Made by a program: the position numbers and the translations under genes. A model generated the notes under the pieces. It was not told the DNA's origin and did not search any database. It saw only the letters and a program-made list of their open reading frames with translations. Of a stretch of 64,000 nucleotides of DNA, positions 51,672 to 62,102 are shown in pieces. How positions within the stretch are numbered: position 1 is the stretch's first letter; each line of letters starts with the position of its first letter. Source of the stretch: Rhynchopus euleeides (taxonomy: Eukaryota; Euglenozoa; Diplonemea; Diplonemida; Diplonemidae); NCBI GenBank assembly GCA_963210315.1, contig OY723287.1, positions 558,001 through 622,000 on the forward strand, read 5' to 3'.

Positions 51672-52256
51672 CTAATATTTCACAGGGTGGAGGCTGTCGG
51701 AAGGGGCAGACGGCGGTGGCCGTTGCTTCGAGGCTAGGAGGGGGATGACTGTGACGCAGGAGTTGGCAAGGTTGACGATGCAGGCAATCGCAAGAAAGGC
51801 GAGGGCATAGCTCGGCTCGTAGACGTCCCGCAGCTCTTCACCACAGCTGCTTGAATGGTACACAGCAGCCGAAGCGGCAACGGCGATGAGATCGGCGATG
51901 AACGCAAATGCGTTCAGCGCAACGCATACACCAGCCACAACCATAACCTTGTGTGTCAGGGCCAGGTGGAGCACCACGCACAGCCCGTTCAGAACTACCG
52001 ATAATATGGCGGTAGCCGCAGCAGCACGCCCCAGGCCTTCCTGCCCGCCACACGCTGCAAGCCTGTGCGACCCGTGGTCCCACGGGTGTCCCTCGAAGTC
52101 TTTAAAGATCCCGAACCCGCGCCCGTCGGCGTCGGGGTCCCCCGTCTGCCGGGTGTCCTTGACAACGAGGAGGGAGCGGCCGTCAGCCAGCGCTGCGGAA
52201 AGAGCGCCGCACACCAGAAGCGAGGCCATGCCTGTCATGACAAAGATGGTGTGCAT
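51672..52256 (-). CDS. Tetraspan membrane protein, paralogue 1
   Basis: 194 residues with four hydrophobic helices (about residues 5-25, 80-100, 108-135 and 150-172) and a short polar tail. After helix 1 comes ADGRSLLVVK, then an extracellular-type loop with GIFKDFEGHPWD and a Cys. The short loop before helix 4 has SSSCGEEL. The same layout and motifs recur in the proteins at 57591, 61264 and 63912. The topology resembles claudin/PMP22 or kinetoplastid amastin surface proteins, but none of their signature motifs is clear, so the family stays unnamed. Two more in-frame ATGs follow the first within ten codons, so the exact start is uncertain. Confidence 0.7.
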   Translation of the reverse strand: MHTIFVMTGMASLLVCGALSAALADGRSLLVVKDTRQTGDPDADGRGFGIFKDFEGHPWDHGSHRLAACGGQEGLGRAAAATAILSVVLNGLCVVLHLALTHKVMVVAGVCVALNAFAFIADLIAVAASAAVYHSSSCGEELRDVYEPSYALAFLAIACIVNLANSCVTVIPLLASKQRPPPSAPSDSLHPVKY

Positions 52257-52735
52257 CGCAAGGCGCAGGGCGCTCCTTGCGCCTGTTGGCGTGGCGGGTG
52301 TGGTGTGGTGTGGTGTGGTGTGGTGTGGGGGAGTCTTGCTCGGTCAGAGGATACAAAGGAGATAGGGGGAGGGGGAGGTCAGTTCATCCAGGTCTGCTTG
52401 TAGTGTCAGTTCACGTGCGGAGGGGCTGGAGCGGGGAACAAAGAGACACAAATCCTGCTGTGAGTTGTGCGGTGTTTCCCCTCAGCCCCCCTTCCAACCT
52501 TGCGTATTGCAAGCAGGGACAGTGGGTGCTAATGAAAAACCGGTTTGCAAAACCGGTTTTTGCCAAAACCGGTTTTTCAAAAAAAAAAAACTATAAAAAT
52601 TTTCGGGAAAATTCCACTTTTTTCCCGACTATGCCCACCCTGCATAGAGGGTACACAGGTCACCTGGACACCAATAATGGCCCCACTACGAACCGCGATT
52701 GACCCAAAGAGTCCAAGAACGCGAAGGAGAAGGCC
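52257..52735. other. Intergenic with short direct repeats
   Basis: A GTGTG run upstream of the tetraspan gene and four close copies of an AAAACCGGTTT-type palindrome at about 52535-52585. No gene supported. Confidence 0.35.
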
Positions 52736-52798
52736 AGATGTTCGCTACCGTGGCCTCCGGCGGCTGGGGGGCTCCGCCCCCCAGACCCCCCGCTGTGC
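52736..52798 (-). repeat. 60-bp hairpin element, copy 4 (minus)
   Basis: Reverse orientation: GTTCGCTACCGTGGCC, CCGGCGGCTGG, then GGGGGGCTCCGCCCCCC. Confidence 0.8.
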
Positions 52799-55060
52799 TG
52801 TGTGCCTGTCGAGTGGACATATGTACCGTTGGTGCACCATGGCAAGTGGGAAACGGCACAACACCAGGAGTACGACATGGTCGTGAGTGAAGACGGGGTA
52901 CGTGCAGACTACCCCACCCCTGCACACAAGTCTGTACGACTTCCTCGTTGTCCACTGGCGATCGACATTGCCTCGCCCGGCGCTGTTGGAGCACGAAGTC
53001 CGGGGATTCTCCTTCAGCCCCCCTGTCCAGCCGTGGTCTCTCAAGGGCTTGGCGTGCACCTTCTGGCACTCCTGACGTTGCCCTACAGTTCCTGAGACAG
53101 ATCCATGGCTGGAGGCACGGCCGGATGGTGTTCGAGCAAAGGACACCTGCTCTCCCACAGCACCTCACACATCTCCAACAGGGTGTATGTGGGCAGGTGC
53201 CCCGCTCACCCCATACACGGACAGGAAACGCCAAAACGGCGCCAAAAAACGGAAAACGGGAAAACCGGCAAAAACCGGCTTTTTTGCAGAATTTGGAAAC
53301 TCACCCACTATCCCTGATTGCAAGTGGTAGTAAAAAGAAAAACACGACAGGTCAGATCGCCCGTCCTTCCTCGACCTCACGACTCCCCCCTACGCACCTA
53401 CGGTGCTCAAACAAGTTTGTGGTGGGTGGTGTGGTGTGGTGTGGTGGGGTGGAGGGGTGTGGTAGTGCAGCAGAGAAGAGGAGAGGGGAAGGGAGGGGGG
53501 CAGGGGGCAGGGTGGGGAGAAGGGAACGGGCCTAGGGCGAAGGCGACACCCATTCCCCCAAGACCTTCCTGCTCCGGCATCTCTTTTTTTTTTGTACAGG
53601 TTCACTTATTGGTGTTAAAACTCTGCAACAGGGTTCACGACGTGGTATCCGGTACCCCGGCTAGCCGGATCCGGCACCTAGCATATCCCACTCGATTTTT
53701 CTCATAATCCGGTGCCAACTCGCTACCGGCGAGCCGCCTGGCGGGTCCAGCTAGCCAGAGAGCAGCCGGTCGACGAGACGGCCGGCAGTAGAACGACTAG
53801 TCAGACCGGACTCGCGAGCCGGAGCTGGGGTGCAGACCGGGTCCGAATCCCCGCGTCGCGTGCGCGCAGGATGTAATACTGTTACTGCCCAGTTGGGTTG
53901 GTGGTGGGTGTGCTCGCTATGCCGCGGAGAAAGATTTTTCGTTTTCGGGAGTGGCGTCCCCCTCACAGGGGAGGATGGCCAAAAATGAGGGGCTTTGCTG
54001 GTTTGGTCGTAGCGAACACCCGCCCCAGACATCCGACATATCGGACTATGATTTTTTTTGTTTGGATTTTCGCTTGCAGCGTTGAAACGTTCATTTACAA
54101 AAAAATAAAGTCCGCCAGACAAAAGGAATACATCAAGCACGTTTCGCCTTTTTTTGAGAGGCCAGGGGGTGCACGACATAAAAGAATGCCCCAGGATAGT
54201 CGCACCCGCACTATGTACAAGCGCATCACACAGCCCCACCCCCCTCATCTGATCCAGAAGACGGGCAGGTAGTCGACCCCACACTTATACATCAGGTCAA
54301 GGAGAGGTCGGTGTATTCTATGGGAGGGGGGGGAAGAGCAAGCAAGAGTTTTGTGGCCTCCTGGCTGTTCGAAAGAGGAGGGAGGGACAAAGGCATAACA
54401 TAACGATCTGTGATACCCCCCCCCCCCCCACACCCCCACACACACACACCCACCCCCAACCTCCTCGCCGTCGCCGGGTCGTGGGGCGGGAATACATGAC
54501 AGACACGAACCGATTAACTGGTTTGTCGGAAACGCAAGGCCCGTCGCCCACCACCCCCACCCACTCTTGGCGTGGTATTACTCCGCACGTCTGACGAAGC
54601 GTGGTGTGAAGCGGCGGGTGTGTGGCTTGTTGTTGGTTTATGCGAGAAGGGGAGAGGAGGGGAGGAGAGGGGCACAGAAAGTTGTACTCGGGACTAGCAA
54701 AAAAATAAACAAAAGGAATCGGGGGGGGGGGGGGATAAATCACACCTTGGTTACGTTACGGGATAGCCATGCAATGGCCAGCTCCCAGCGCAGCTTTGCC
54801 AGCGAACAAAACCTCGCTTGGTTTACTTTTACTTTTTTTTGCCTGATGGACCTTTTGGTGTCCCCTGCGCGCAAGGCCACAGCAACAAGGCAATACCGGG
54901 ATAGATTTTTTACACAAACAATCTTGCTTGTGACAGTAAACAATAGGCTGTTGGCAGCGTGCAGTGCAACATACCTAAATCCATGAACAGATATATTGCA
55001 TAGTGCGCACAAACAAATTTTCGGATTACGCCCCCAACATTCCTGCGGAGGAGAAGCACG
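52799..55060. other. 2.3-kb gene-poor stretch
   Basis: CCGG-rich short palindromes near 53650-53850, poly-T/A and poly-G runs, and a GTGTGGTGG microsatellite near 53420. I found no supportable gene or tRNA. Confidence 0.35.
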
Positions 55061-56267
55061 CCCCCCCCCCCCTAGGCATACTTGTACCCCCATATGGGGA
55101 AGGCCAAAAATATGGGGAAAATATGGGGGGAATATGGGGGGTTTTTCAAGTCCTGTTCCCCCATATTTCCCCCATATGGGGGATATATGGGGGAAAACCC
55201 AGGGGTTCCTCAGGTGGAAGCAGTCAGCAAACAGTTCTCTTCGTTCTGCTTTTCACAGGGTGTGAAGTCAGCCACTGACAGGGGACGTCTAGCACCTTGC
55301 AGTGCCATCTCACCTCGTCGCTTTCTGCAGAGAGGAAACGCCCGGCTGAAGTGCTCGAGTCAGACCACAAAAGGTGCTGTGAGAGTGCCGACCGCCACTT
55401 TCTTCAAGTCTGAGTAGCGGTCATCAGAGCATGCTGACCAGTAGTCCTGTCTTTGCTGGCAGAACAGTTGCGTCCTGCAGCCAGTCCTTGTACTGGCCTT
55501 CACAGGTCTCATTCCACCCGGCAGATGCAGCTTGAACATGTCAAGCTGCCTGGTGACGAGCGTCGACTCCGACTTTTCGGCGCTCGGAGCGGTCAAAAGC
55601 GGCGGAAGCGCCTGACACCCCAGAATGCACTGCTTGTGAATTCCCTTGTCTAATTAAGGATCCCAGGGGGCAGTTCGCAATCGCAAACACACCAGAGGAG
55701 GAGGACAGCGAGTGTGAGAGTGACGTGCCGGACAGGACTTCAAAACACAGGAGTGTGTGTTGTGAGGAGCTGTTAACCCTGAACGCGCTATGTGTGTCTG
55801 TGCGTATGTGTCCACCACCGCTGCCGCTGTCACTGCGGTGCCCCGCCAAACCGGGAAGCGTTCGCTCTCCGCTGCCGCTGTATCGGCGCAGGAGAGGAAC
55901 AGGAGGTCGGTGCGACCCACCTGGGGGATCTTCCAGGGGGGGCCAGACCTGGCCACACCTGAACGAGCGCGCACCTCCCCAGGATCGGACTCCTGGAGGA
56001 TCCCCAACAAGGCATGAGGCCGGTTTCGACGCGCACTTCGTGTGTGTCTGTGCCTGAGTGGTTTGATGTTCTCCCGTTGCAGCACGAATACCCCCATATC
56101 CCCCCATATGGGCCCCATATTTCCCCCATATTCCCCCATATTTTACCGGGTTTTCCCCATATTTTCAGCCTTTTTCCCCATATGGGGGCGGGGTTTTGCG
56201 ACCCCCCATATTTCCCCCAGATTTAGGGGGTTCCCCATATGGGGGGACAAGTATGCCTAGGGGGGGG
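55061..56267. mobile_element. 1.2-kb element with long terminal inverted repeats and subterminal CATATGGGG repeats
   Basis: Left end CCCCCCCTAGGCATACTTGT followed by ACCCCCATATGGGG; right end CCCCATATGGGG, then GACAAGTATGCCTAG and GGGGGGG. Inside each end, ATATGGGG-type units recur about five to eight times in mirrored orientation, as in the subterminal repeats of DNA transposons. The middle (about 55250-56050) has only short frames in both directions; one plus-strand stretch (TPEEEDSECESDVPD) looks acidic and could be relic coding. No transposase is recognised, so it is probably non-autonomous. No clear target duplication was found because the flanks are homopolymeric. Confidence 0.65.
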
Positions 56268-57590
56268 TCACTGTTAAGGAAAAGTGGTAGACAAACGGCA
56301 ATTTTTCCAACACCCCCATTCCTACCCCCGGAGAGCCGATTTTTGGGTATCTGTTGGCCGATATGCGGTGGAAAACAGGTTTTAGGCCCATTTCGGTGGT
56401 TTCTGACACCCAGGAAGGCATTTTTCGCCCATTTTAATTTTTGTACCAGAACTTGTACCTCAGGGAAGTAGCGTAGCTTCGTCATTTTTGACCACAACCA
56501 CTGGGAAGAGGCATTGTATCCAGTTCCGCATGCATATCGCCCAGGAGGTTCTTCTGGAGCTCAAGGATGGTGAATTCATACTGGTGGAGCCCGCTCTCCT
56601 CGGCGAGATCCATCAATTCAGCACTCCGTTTCCTTCCCAGGAAGCTGCGGGTCTCGCCCTGTTTGTGGGCCCGGTATCTCCGGGAACGCTTCCTGAGCAG
56701 TTGTTTGGGGACGCGGTCGCTTCACAAATGCGCACACATCCTCTGCCGAGGGTCAGGAGGATTTCCCCCTCAGTTTCATTCTATTCCGCTTGTGTTGAGC
56801 TGTGCGAGTGCAGTCACCGTTGAGGCTGTACACCTCGAAAGCGGCTGATCAGCTGTACTACCATTGACGAGAGGAGACCCCCCAGCCAGTCGTGCTCCAC
56901 ACCTGTTTGAGGTTGATCCACACCGACCTCGGCTCACGTCAGCACGAGAGTACGAGCGCTGCAGTGGGGTACGTGTTCGTACACGGGCAACCGGGCCACT
57001 CTGCACCTTCACCACGGTGTGCTTCCGGTACAACAACCGGTACGTACCTTCCTGTGCGAGATCTGCGACCTGCGGCGCCGCCATCTCATATCAGGGCTTG
57101 CACCGCTGTTCCGATCGACTCCACAGGAACTTCTCGGCAGCTTTGAAGGGTGAAACAGAGCTATTCTTGGCCCATTGCATGTTGATCGCGATGAGACCTT
57201 GCTCACGGGGGGTGGGCTAGGTACAAGTTCTGGGACGGAAAATTAGGATGGGGTCTGAGAGGGTAACAAGGTCACAGATCATGTTGTAGTGGGGGTATCT
57301 CCGGGTTCCGACACATTCTGGACCGGTTTTTCATATTTTTTTGACCCAAAAATGCCCTCCGAGGGAAAGTGGAATTTTGGGGTTTGTCCCCCCCAGTGAC
57401 CCCCCCCCCCTCTCCCCCACACGCGAACCCTTTTTAATCGAGTGTAACTCACACCGAGCGCACCCTTCTCTTGGTGAGGTCTCCACTGTTTAGTGTGCCA
57501 GCACACACCCCAACCCCTCACAGAACGTTCGGAGCGACTGCTGCACCGCCCCCATGAGCCACACCCTCCCCCCCTCCCCTCAGGACCACT
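56268..57590. other. Gene-poor stretch
   Basis: A plus-strand frame (56488-56823) has protein-like composition (LELKDGEFILVEPALLGE) but no ATG start or recognisable domain. It may be relic coding. Nothing else is supported. Confidence 0.3.
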
Positions 57591-58196
57591 TCACGCAGCC
57601 GTCTTCTCCGCAACAGGTTCCGAATGCAGGGGGAGGTCGTGTTGGATCTCTGCTGAGTCGGACAACGCGCCGGTCAGCACCAATGCGGCGGCGCCGATGA
57701 TGCAAAGAAGAGTCACGATGACAAGGCAAGGGAGAGCGTAGCCCAGCTCCATGGTGGATTTGACCCGAATGTCGCAGAAGGTCATGTCGTAGAGGGAGCC
57801 GACCAGGCTGAGGATGACTAGCAGTAATGCGCTGTTGAGGGAGAGGAGGCCAGCAGAGAGCTTCCCGTAGAACCCTTCGCCGGACTGCGCCCCGAGGAGG
57901 CTGGACACTACGGTGAATCCGGTGAAGATTGTGACGATCATACTCATCCCAGCAATGGCTTGCCCCCTCTCCTTGTGCCGGGAGCACCTGGAGACGTAGT
58001 TGCCCCCGTCATCCCAGGAGCGCCCCTTGTTGTCCTTCCACAGGCCAAGCGCAGCCCCGTCGGTATCGAAGTCCCCCGTCTTCTGCGACTCCTTCAGGAC
58101 AACAAGCGATCTGCCATCAGCCAAACAGGCTGACAGGACAATCCCAACCATCAACGCCAGAAACCCCGCAACGACATGACCAATGTTATGCGCCAT
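57591..58196 (-). CDS. Tetraspan membrane protein, paralogue 2
   Basis: 201 residues from ATG 58196 (MAHNIGHVVAGFLAL). Four hydrophobic helices with the family markers: CLADGRSLVVLK after helix 1, ALGLWKDNKGRSWDD and a Cys in the first loop, LLGAQSGEGFYG before helix 3, MELGYALPCLVIV at helix 4, then a charged tail ending EKTAA. It is equal in length to paralogue 3 and close to it in its central half. An upstream in-frame extension of about 220 codons is low-complexity and crosses two repeats, so I reject it. Confidence 0.75.
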   Translation of the reverse strand: MAHNIGHVVAGFLALMVGIVLSACLADGRSLVVLKESQKTGDFDTDGAALGLWKDNKGRSWDDGGNYVSRCSRHKERGQAIAGMSMIVTIFTGFTVVSSLLGAQSGEGFYGKLSAGLLSLNSALLLVILSLVGSLYDMTFCDIRVKSTMELGYALPCLVIVTLLCIIGAAALVLTGALSDSAEIQHDLPLHSEPVAEKTAA

Positions 58197-58330
58197 ATGA
58201 TATACACACCCGGCAGAGGCTATGCGACGAGGACAGGTGGGGGTGCCGGTGGTAGCACCTCGGGGGACAGGCGAGAATGCGTGTAACTCTGGGGGAGGGA
58301 GAGGGTGGGGGTGGCTGTGTGGGTAGGGGG

Positions 58331-58410
58331 GTTTGATCGTCGAGAGTGAATGGAAAAGTAAATCTCCCAGCACCTTCTCGCAATTGTTAGTCCTTTTTGT
58401 AGTCACTACA
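58331..58410. repeat. 80-bp dispersed repeat, second long copy
   Basis: Matches 36761-36840 along its length. Here the foldback element begins only about 22 bp downstream, whereas at 37 kb it begins about 240 bp downstream; the two repeats may belong to one composite element. Confidence 0.75.
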
Positions 58411-58431
58411 CCAGATATGTTGTACAAGGCA

Positions 58432-58593
58432 CACGGTGGACTCCCACACGTCAGGGTGCACCTTTTTGGGATATCGGAATATCGGGGGTCCAGACCCCCG
58501 CTCGCGGGGGTCGTCTGGGCACCAAAAATAGCAGGGCAGACTCCCGCTAGCGGGGGTCCAGACCCCCGCTCCAGGGGGTGGGAGTCCACCGTG
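58432..58593. mobile_element. Foldback/MITE-like element, copy 2 (162 bp)
   Basis: Perfect 16-bp inverted ends (CACGGTGGACTCCCAC), with internal GGGGGTCCAGACCCCCGC palindromes present twice. It is flanked by CA on both sides, a possible 2-bp target duplication. Confidence 0.7.
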
Positions 58594-58783
58594 CAGTGTG
58601 TGGGTAGGGGGGGGTGGGGTGTGGGGGTGAACCATAGCATCGCGTAACTAGACAAGAGGGGGTAGCACCGTTGTTGGCATTTTGTTGTTGCTGCAGGTGC
58701 GGTTGTTTCAGAAGCTGGGTCTGCAGCAGGGGTGGCGGTGGGTGCTTGGACCTGCCTGGGCGTGCCGCGGGGGCCCGAGGGGG

Positions 58784-58815
58784 TTTTGATCGTCGAGAGT
58801 GAATGGAAAGGCAAC
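58784..58815. repeat. Short copy of the GAGAGTGAATGGAAA repeat
   Basis: Only the first 30 bases (TTTTGATCGTCGAGAGTG and GAATGGAAA) match; the homology stops at GGCAAC. Confidence 0.65.
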
Positions 58816-59999
58816 GCGGGGGGCCCGAGGGGCGGGTGGGGGTGGGGAGGGGGCACCTTCGCAGCCAATCGTAACGGTGGGGATCGATCGATCCGCAGCT
58901 TGCTTGCCGTGCGGAGGCAGCGCTCCTCCCAACACCCTCGAGCAACCTTCTGCTCAGGGGTGGGTGGGGGCGGGCTGCTGGTGTAGAAGTGTCAGACGAG
59001 AAGGCGTGTGCTGTCCCACAGCGATCAGATAGCACAGATAATCTTTGTATTCGTGTGCCGGAATTTCCACGACGTCAACCACTTCGAGAGCAGTGCGGAT
59101 TGCGCGACTGCCGAGAAACAGCGTATCAACACGAGGCGCCTTGCGCTCTGTGCCAGACTGTGGCAGTCCGGCACAAGGCTATAGGTTGTGAGGGCGGCTC
59201 GTCATTCGACACTCCTGAGCGACAAGCGTCCTTCCTTCCTGGTGCGCTGGCGTTTGCACAACCCAAGTGACCCGATGCCTTGGAATGGCGTGTGGAGGAC
59301 ATGTGACACGAGATAGTTACACAGACACACCGGAGAGGGAGCAGGGTTGCAGGAGGCAGGCATGCACGTCACGAATGCGTGCTGCATAAAAGGGGGGCGA
59401 TGTGTTCATACATGTTTCGACAGCAGCGGAATAACGGCGCTGTGCCGAGAACAAAGTAACTGTGCCGTATGCTGGCTCGTGACGCGACAGGAAAACGTGA
59501 CAACAAAACCAACATCTGACGGAAAACGGAATTTTCTTTGGGAGTGCAGAGACCCACTCAACGTGCACACCACTCCGCCAACCTGATGGAGAGGCGCGAG
59601 CGGGGGTCGCAAGGCTCAGGTAAAGGCACAGAAAGGTTCCCCAAGTTGGGCGACGTCGAACAAAAGCATCAACAAAAGCAAAGGAGGGGGGTCAGAGGAT
59701 TACTGACACGACGACATCGTGGCTGACAAGGTGTGTCTGTGCCGACAACAGCGAGGTGTCCGAAGATTATCTCAATGGCGTTCTGAAATTAGAGCGTCTG
59801 AGTCACGAATGTCGGAAGGTAATGTACATTGGGTAGTTGGGGGCAGCGGTCTCGCTGGGTTCGGCCTCCAAACTTTATTAGGTATGGCAGCTGCCACACC
59901 ACATGGTTCTGTGAAAAAAAGGGGAAGGTACGCCCTCCGCGCCACCCCTTCCTCGAGATGCACAATCGCATAGGTGCAACCGTGCAAGAGTGTCACATG
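58816..59999. other. Gene-poor stretch
   Basis: A plus-strand frame at 58989-59270 is Cys-rich (CGLRDCRETAYQHEAPCALC) but has no ATG and no known domain. Otherwise nothing is supported. Confidence 0.3.
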
Positions 60000-60057
60000 C
60001 CACAGGGGGTCTGGGGGGCGGAGCCCCCCAGCCGCCGGAGGCCACGGTAGTGAACAG
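60000..60057 (+). repeat. 60-bp hairpin element, copy 5
   Basis: Intact core after CATGCCACAGGGGG; ends GGTAGTGAACAG. Confidence 0.8.
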
Positions 60058-60133
60058 TGAACCGGGTGAGTCGGGCCGCGTTTGAGTGTGGCCGGGACAC
60101 CATCGATGTGACAAAATATCGCGCAAGGACATG

Positions 60134-60192
60134 TCACAGGGGGTCTGGGGGGCGGAGCCCCCCAGCCGCCGCAGGCCACGGTAGTGAACAGC
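60134..60192 (+). repeat. 60-bp hairpin element, copy 6
   Basis: As copy 5, with one change (CCGCAGGCC for CCGGAGGCC). Only 77 bp from copy 5. Confidence 0.8.
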
Positions 60193-60536
60193 TCTTGTGG
60201 GCGGAAGGGCGAGTGGAAGGGCAACTTTTTTTCTAGGTTTCGACTCACGAAACCTAGAAAATCCTAGAAAAAAGGTTGCTCCTCCCAAATCTGGGATTGG
60301 GCACCCACGTTAGTGACACCCCTGAAATTGGGCAGTGAAAACAGGGGAATAGGGTGCCCTTTCTGAGAGGTTTCCAAACCAGAAAAAGCCGGTTTTCTGG
60401 TTTGGGGAAATTTATAAAAAAAATGAGATTTCTGGGGGGAAAAAAACCAGAATTTTTTCAAGGCGTTTTCTCGTGGGGGATGAGGATATGTCCTCCTGAC
60501 ACCCACCCTTTTCCCGTTTTTTTTGCAGCCAACAGC

Positions 60537-60598
60537 CAGACGTTCACTACCGTGGCCTCCGGCGGCTGGGGGGCTCCGCCCCCCAGACCCCCCTGTGG
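60537..60598 (-). repeat. 60-bp hairpin element, copy 7 (minus)
   Basis: Reverse orientation, intact core, with GACGTTCACTACCG at its distal end. Confidence 0.8.
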
Positions 60599-60707
60599 CG
60601 TATATCTCGTACTCAAGTCCTTCGAATCCCATCAGGTCGGGGGATCCAACCACTCCAGTCGCCTCAGGACGCAGCCAACTCACACAGAATCTGTTCGCCC
60701 ACACGAA

Positions 60708-60768
60708 CAGATGTTCACTACCGTGGCCTCCGGTGGCTGGGGGGCTCACGCCCCCCAGACCCCCGATG
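60708..60768 (-). repeat. 60-bp hairpin element, copy 8 (minus)
   Basis: Reverse orientation and most diverged: CCGGTGGC, and a loop insertion (GGGGGGCTCACGCCCCCC) that keeps the stem paired. Confidence 0.75.
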
Positions 60769-61263
60769 TAGCGTGTGCCCGTCTGTCTATCTCACTTACC
60801 CCGGATACAGTGCTGCATAGGAGGTCAGCACCACATCCATGAAGCGCTTCTTCGAAGCCTGGCTGACATCGGACAGGAGGTCGGACTTCCCCACCTGGGA
60901 GGTACACTCGCCGCGTTGGCGACATGCGTGACATGCGACACGATACCTGAAACGTGACTGTGCCTGGCTAACACGGGCATTTCAACGGGCTGCCGGCGAC
61001 CGTCCCCCAAACCAGTAAACCAGCAGTTTTGGAAAATCGGAGAGGTCACCCTACTACCCTGAGTGAAAATACCCCCCCAAAAAAATAATCCAGGTATGGC
61101 AGCCGGTATGGCGCTGCCATACCAAGAAAAATCCAGAATTTTATTAGGTATGGCCGATGCCATACCAGCCAGACCTGGCACGAGACCACTGGTTGGGGGA
61201 TGGGAGTGCCTGTGGCGGAGGAAGCTGCCGCAGTCACGAACGACTGCACTCAGTGCGGTGGTA

Positions 61264-61869
61264 TTACGCGGCCTTCTTGGGCTCCTCCATGGCAGGCTCG
61301 GTGGCGCCTGCGGGGGGCTCGGAGCTGGAGTTGCCGAGGGCGCCGGTGGCGACCAGCGCACCCACATTGACCAGGGACAGCAGCAGGGCGATGACGAAGA
61401 AGGGGAGGGCGTAGCCCAGGTCCATCGTCTTCTTCAGCTCCCCGCCGCAGTGGGACTCGTCGTAGATGGAGGCGGCCAGCGACATCGCGATCAGGATCCA
61501 CACGAAGTTGATCCCGTTCAGCCCGGCAGACGCCATCCCGAACACACCGGTCCCGCTCTGTGCCCCCATCAGGTTGCAGATCACGCTGAACCCGCTGAAG
61601 ACGGTCGCCATGAAGACAAACGCAACGAGGGCCTGCCCGCGCTCGCTGATGTCGTGGCACCCCCGCAGCGGGTTGTCGCTGTGCTCCCACGTGTAACCCT
61701 TGTAGTCCTTGAAGACCCCGGTTGCTGCGTAGTCCGACACGGTGTTGCCGCTGCGTGCAGACGGCTTCAGCTCCAGCAGCGACCGCCCGTCCGCCATCGT
61801 GGCAGCGAGGAACCCTGTCAGGAACAGCGAGATGAACCCCGCCGCAACGTGCCCAATGCTGCCGGCCAT
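61264..61869 (-). CDS. Tetraspan membrane protein, paralogue 3
   Basis: 201 residues from ATG 61869 (MAGSIGHVAAGFISL), TAA stop. Four hydrophobic helices; ADGRSLLELK after helix 1; TGVFKDYKGYTWEH and a Cys in the first loop; NLMGAQSGTGVFG before helix 3; SHCGGELKKTMDLGYALP before helix 4; a tail rich in Glu, Pro and Ala ending EEPKKAA. The sequence CCCCTTGCAG about 35 bases before the ATG is acceptor-like. The last 88 bases are identical to those of paralogue 4 at the window end, so these two arose by recent duplication. Confidence 0.8.
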   Translation of the reverse strand: MAGSIGHVAAGFISLFLTGFLAATMADGRSLLELKPSARSGNTVSDYAATGVFKDYKGYTWEHSDNPLRGCHDISERGQALVAFVFMATVFSGFSVICNLMGAQSGTGVFGMASAGLNGINFVWILIAMSLAASIYDESHCGGELKKTMDLGYALPFFVIALLLSLVNVGALVATGALGNSSSEPPAGATEPAMEEPKKAA

Positions 61870-62102
61870 CGTTGAGTGTAAATCACAATAAGCCACAAAC
61901 TGCAAGGGGTGGTTACAGGGTCCCGGCTCAACGCCGCCCACCTCAGGACAGTGCCAACAGTTTTGAAAGAACAGCTAGCTTTTTGCACTACAGATACCGA
62001 CCGCCACGAGTCTTTTCACACACGCACTAGCAGGCACCGTTCGTACAAACAAAGAACGCAACTCCAAGTCTTTTTCTTCTCCCAAAGCCGCGCTTCTTTG
62101 TA
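61870..62102. other. Intergenic
   Basis: Upstream side of paralogue 3; no feature beyond the acceptor-like tract. Confidence 0.3.

Noticed and set aside
53830-53880. Possible tRNA T-arm (GGGTCCGAATCCC)
   Set aside because: No acceptor stem, D-arm or anticodon arm can be placed at the right spacing.
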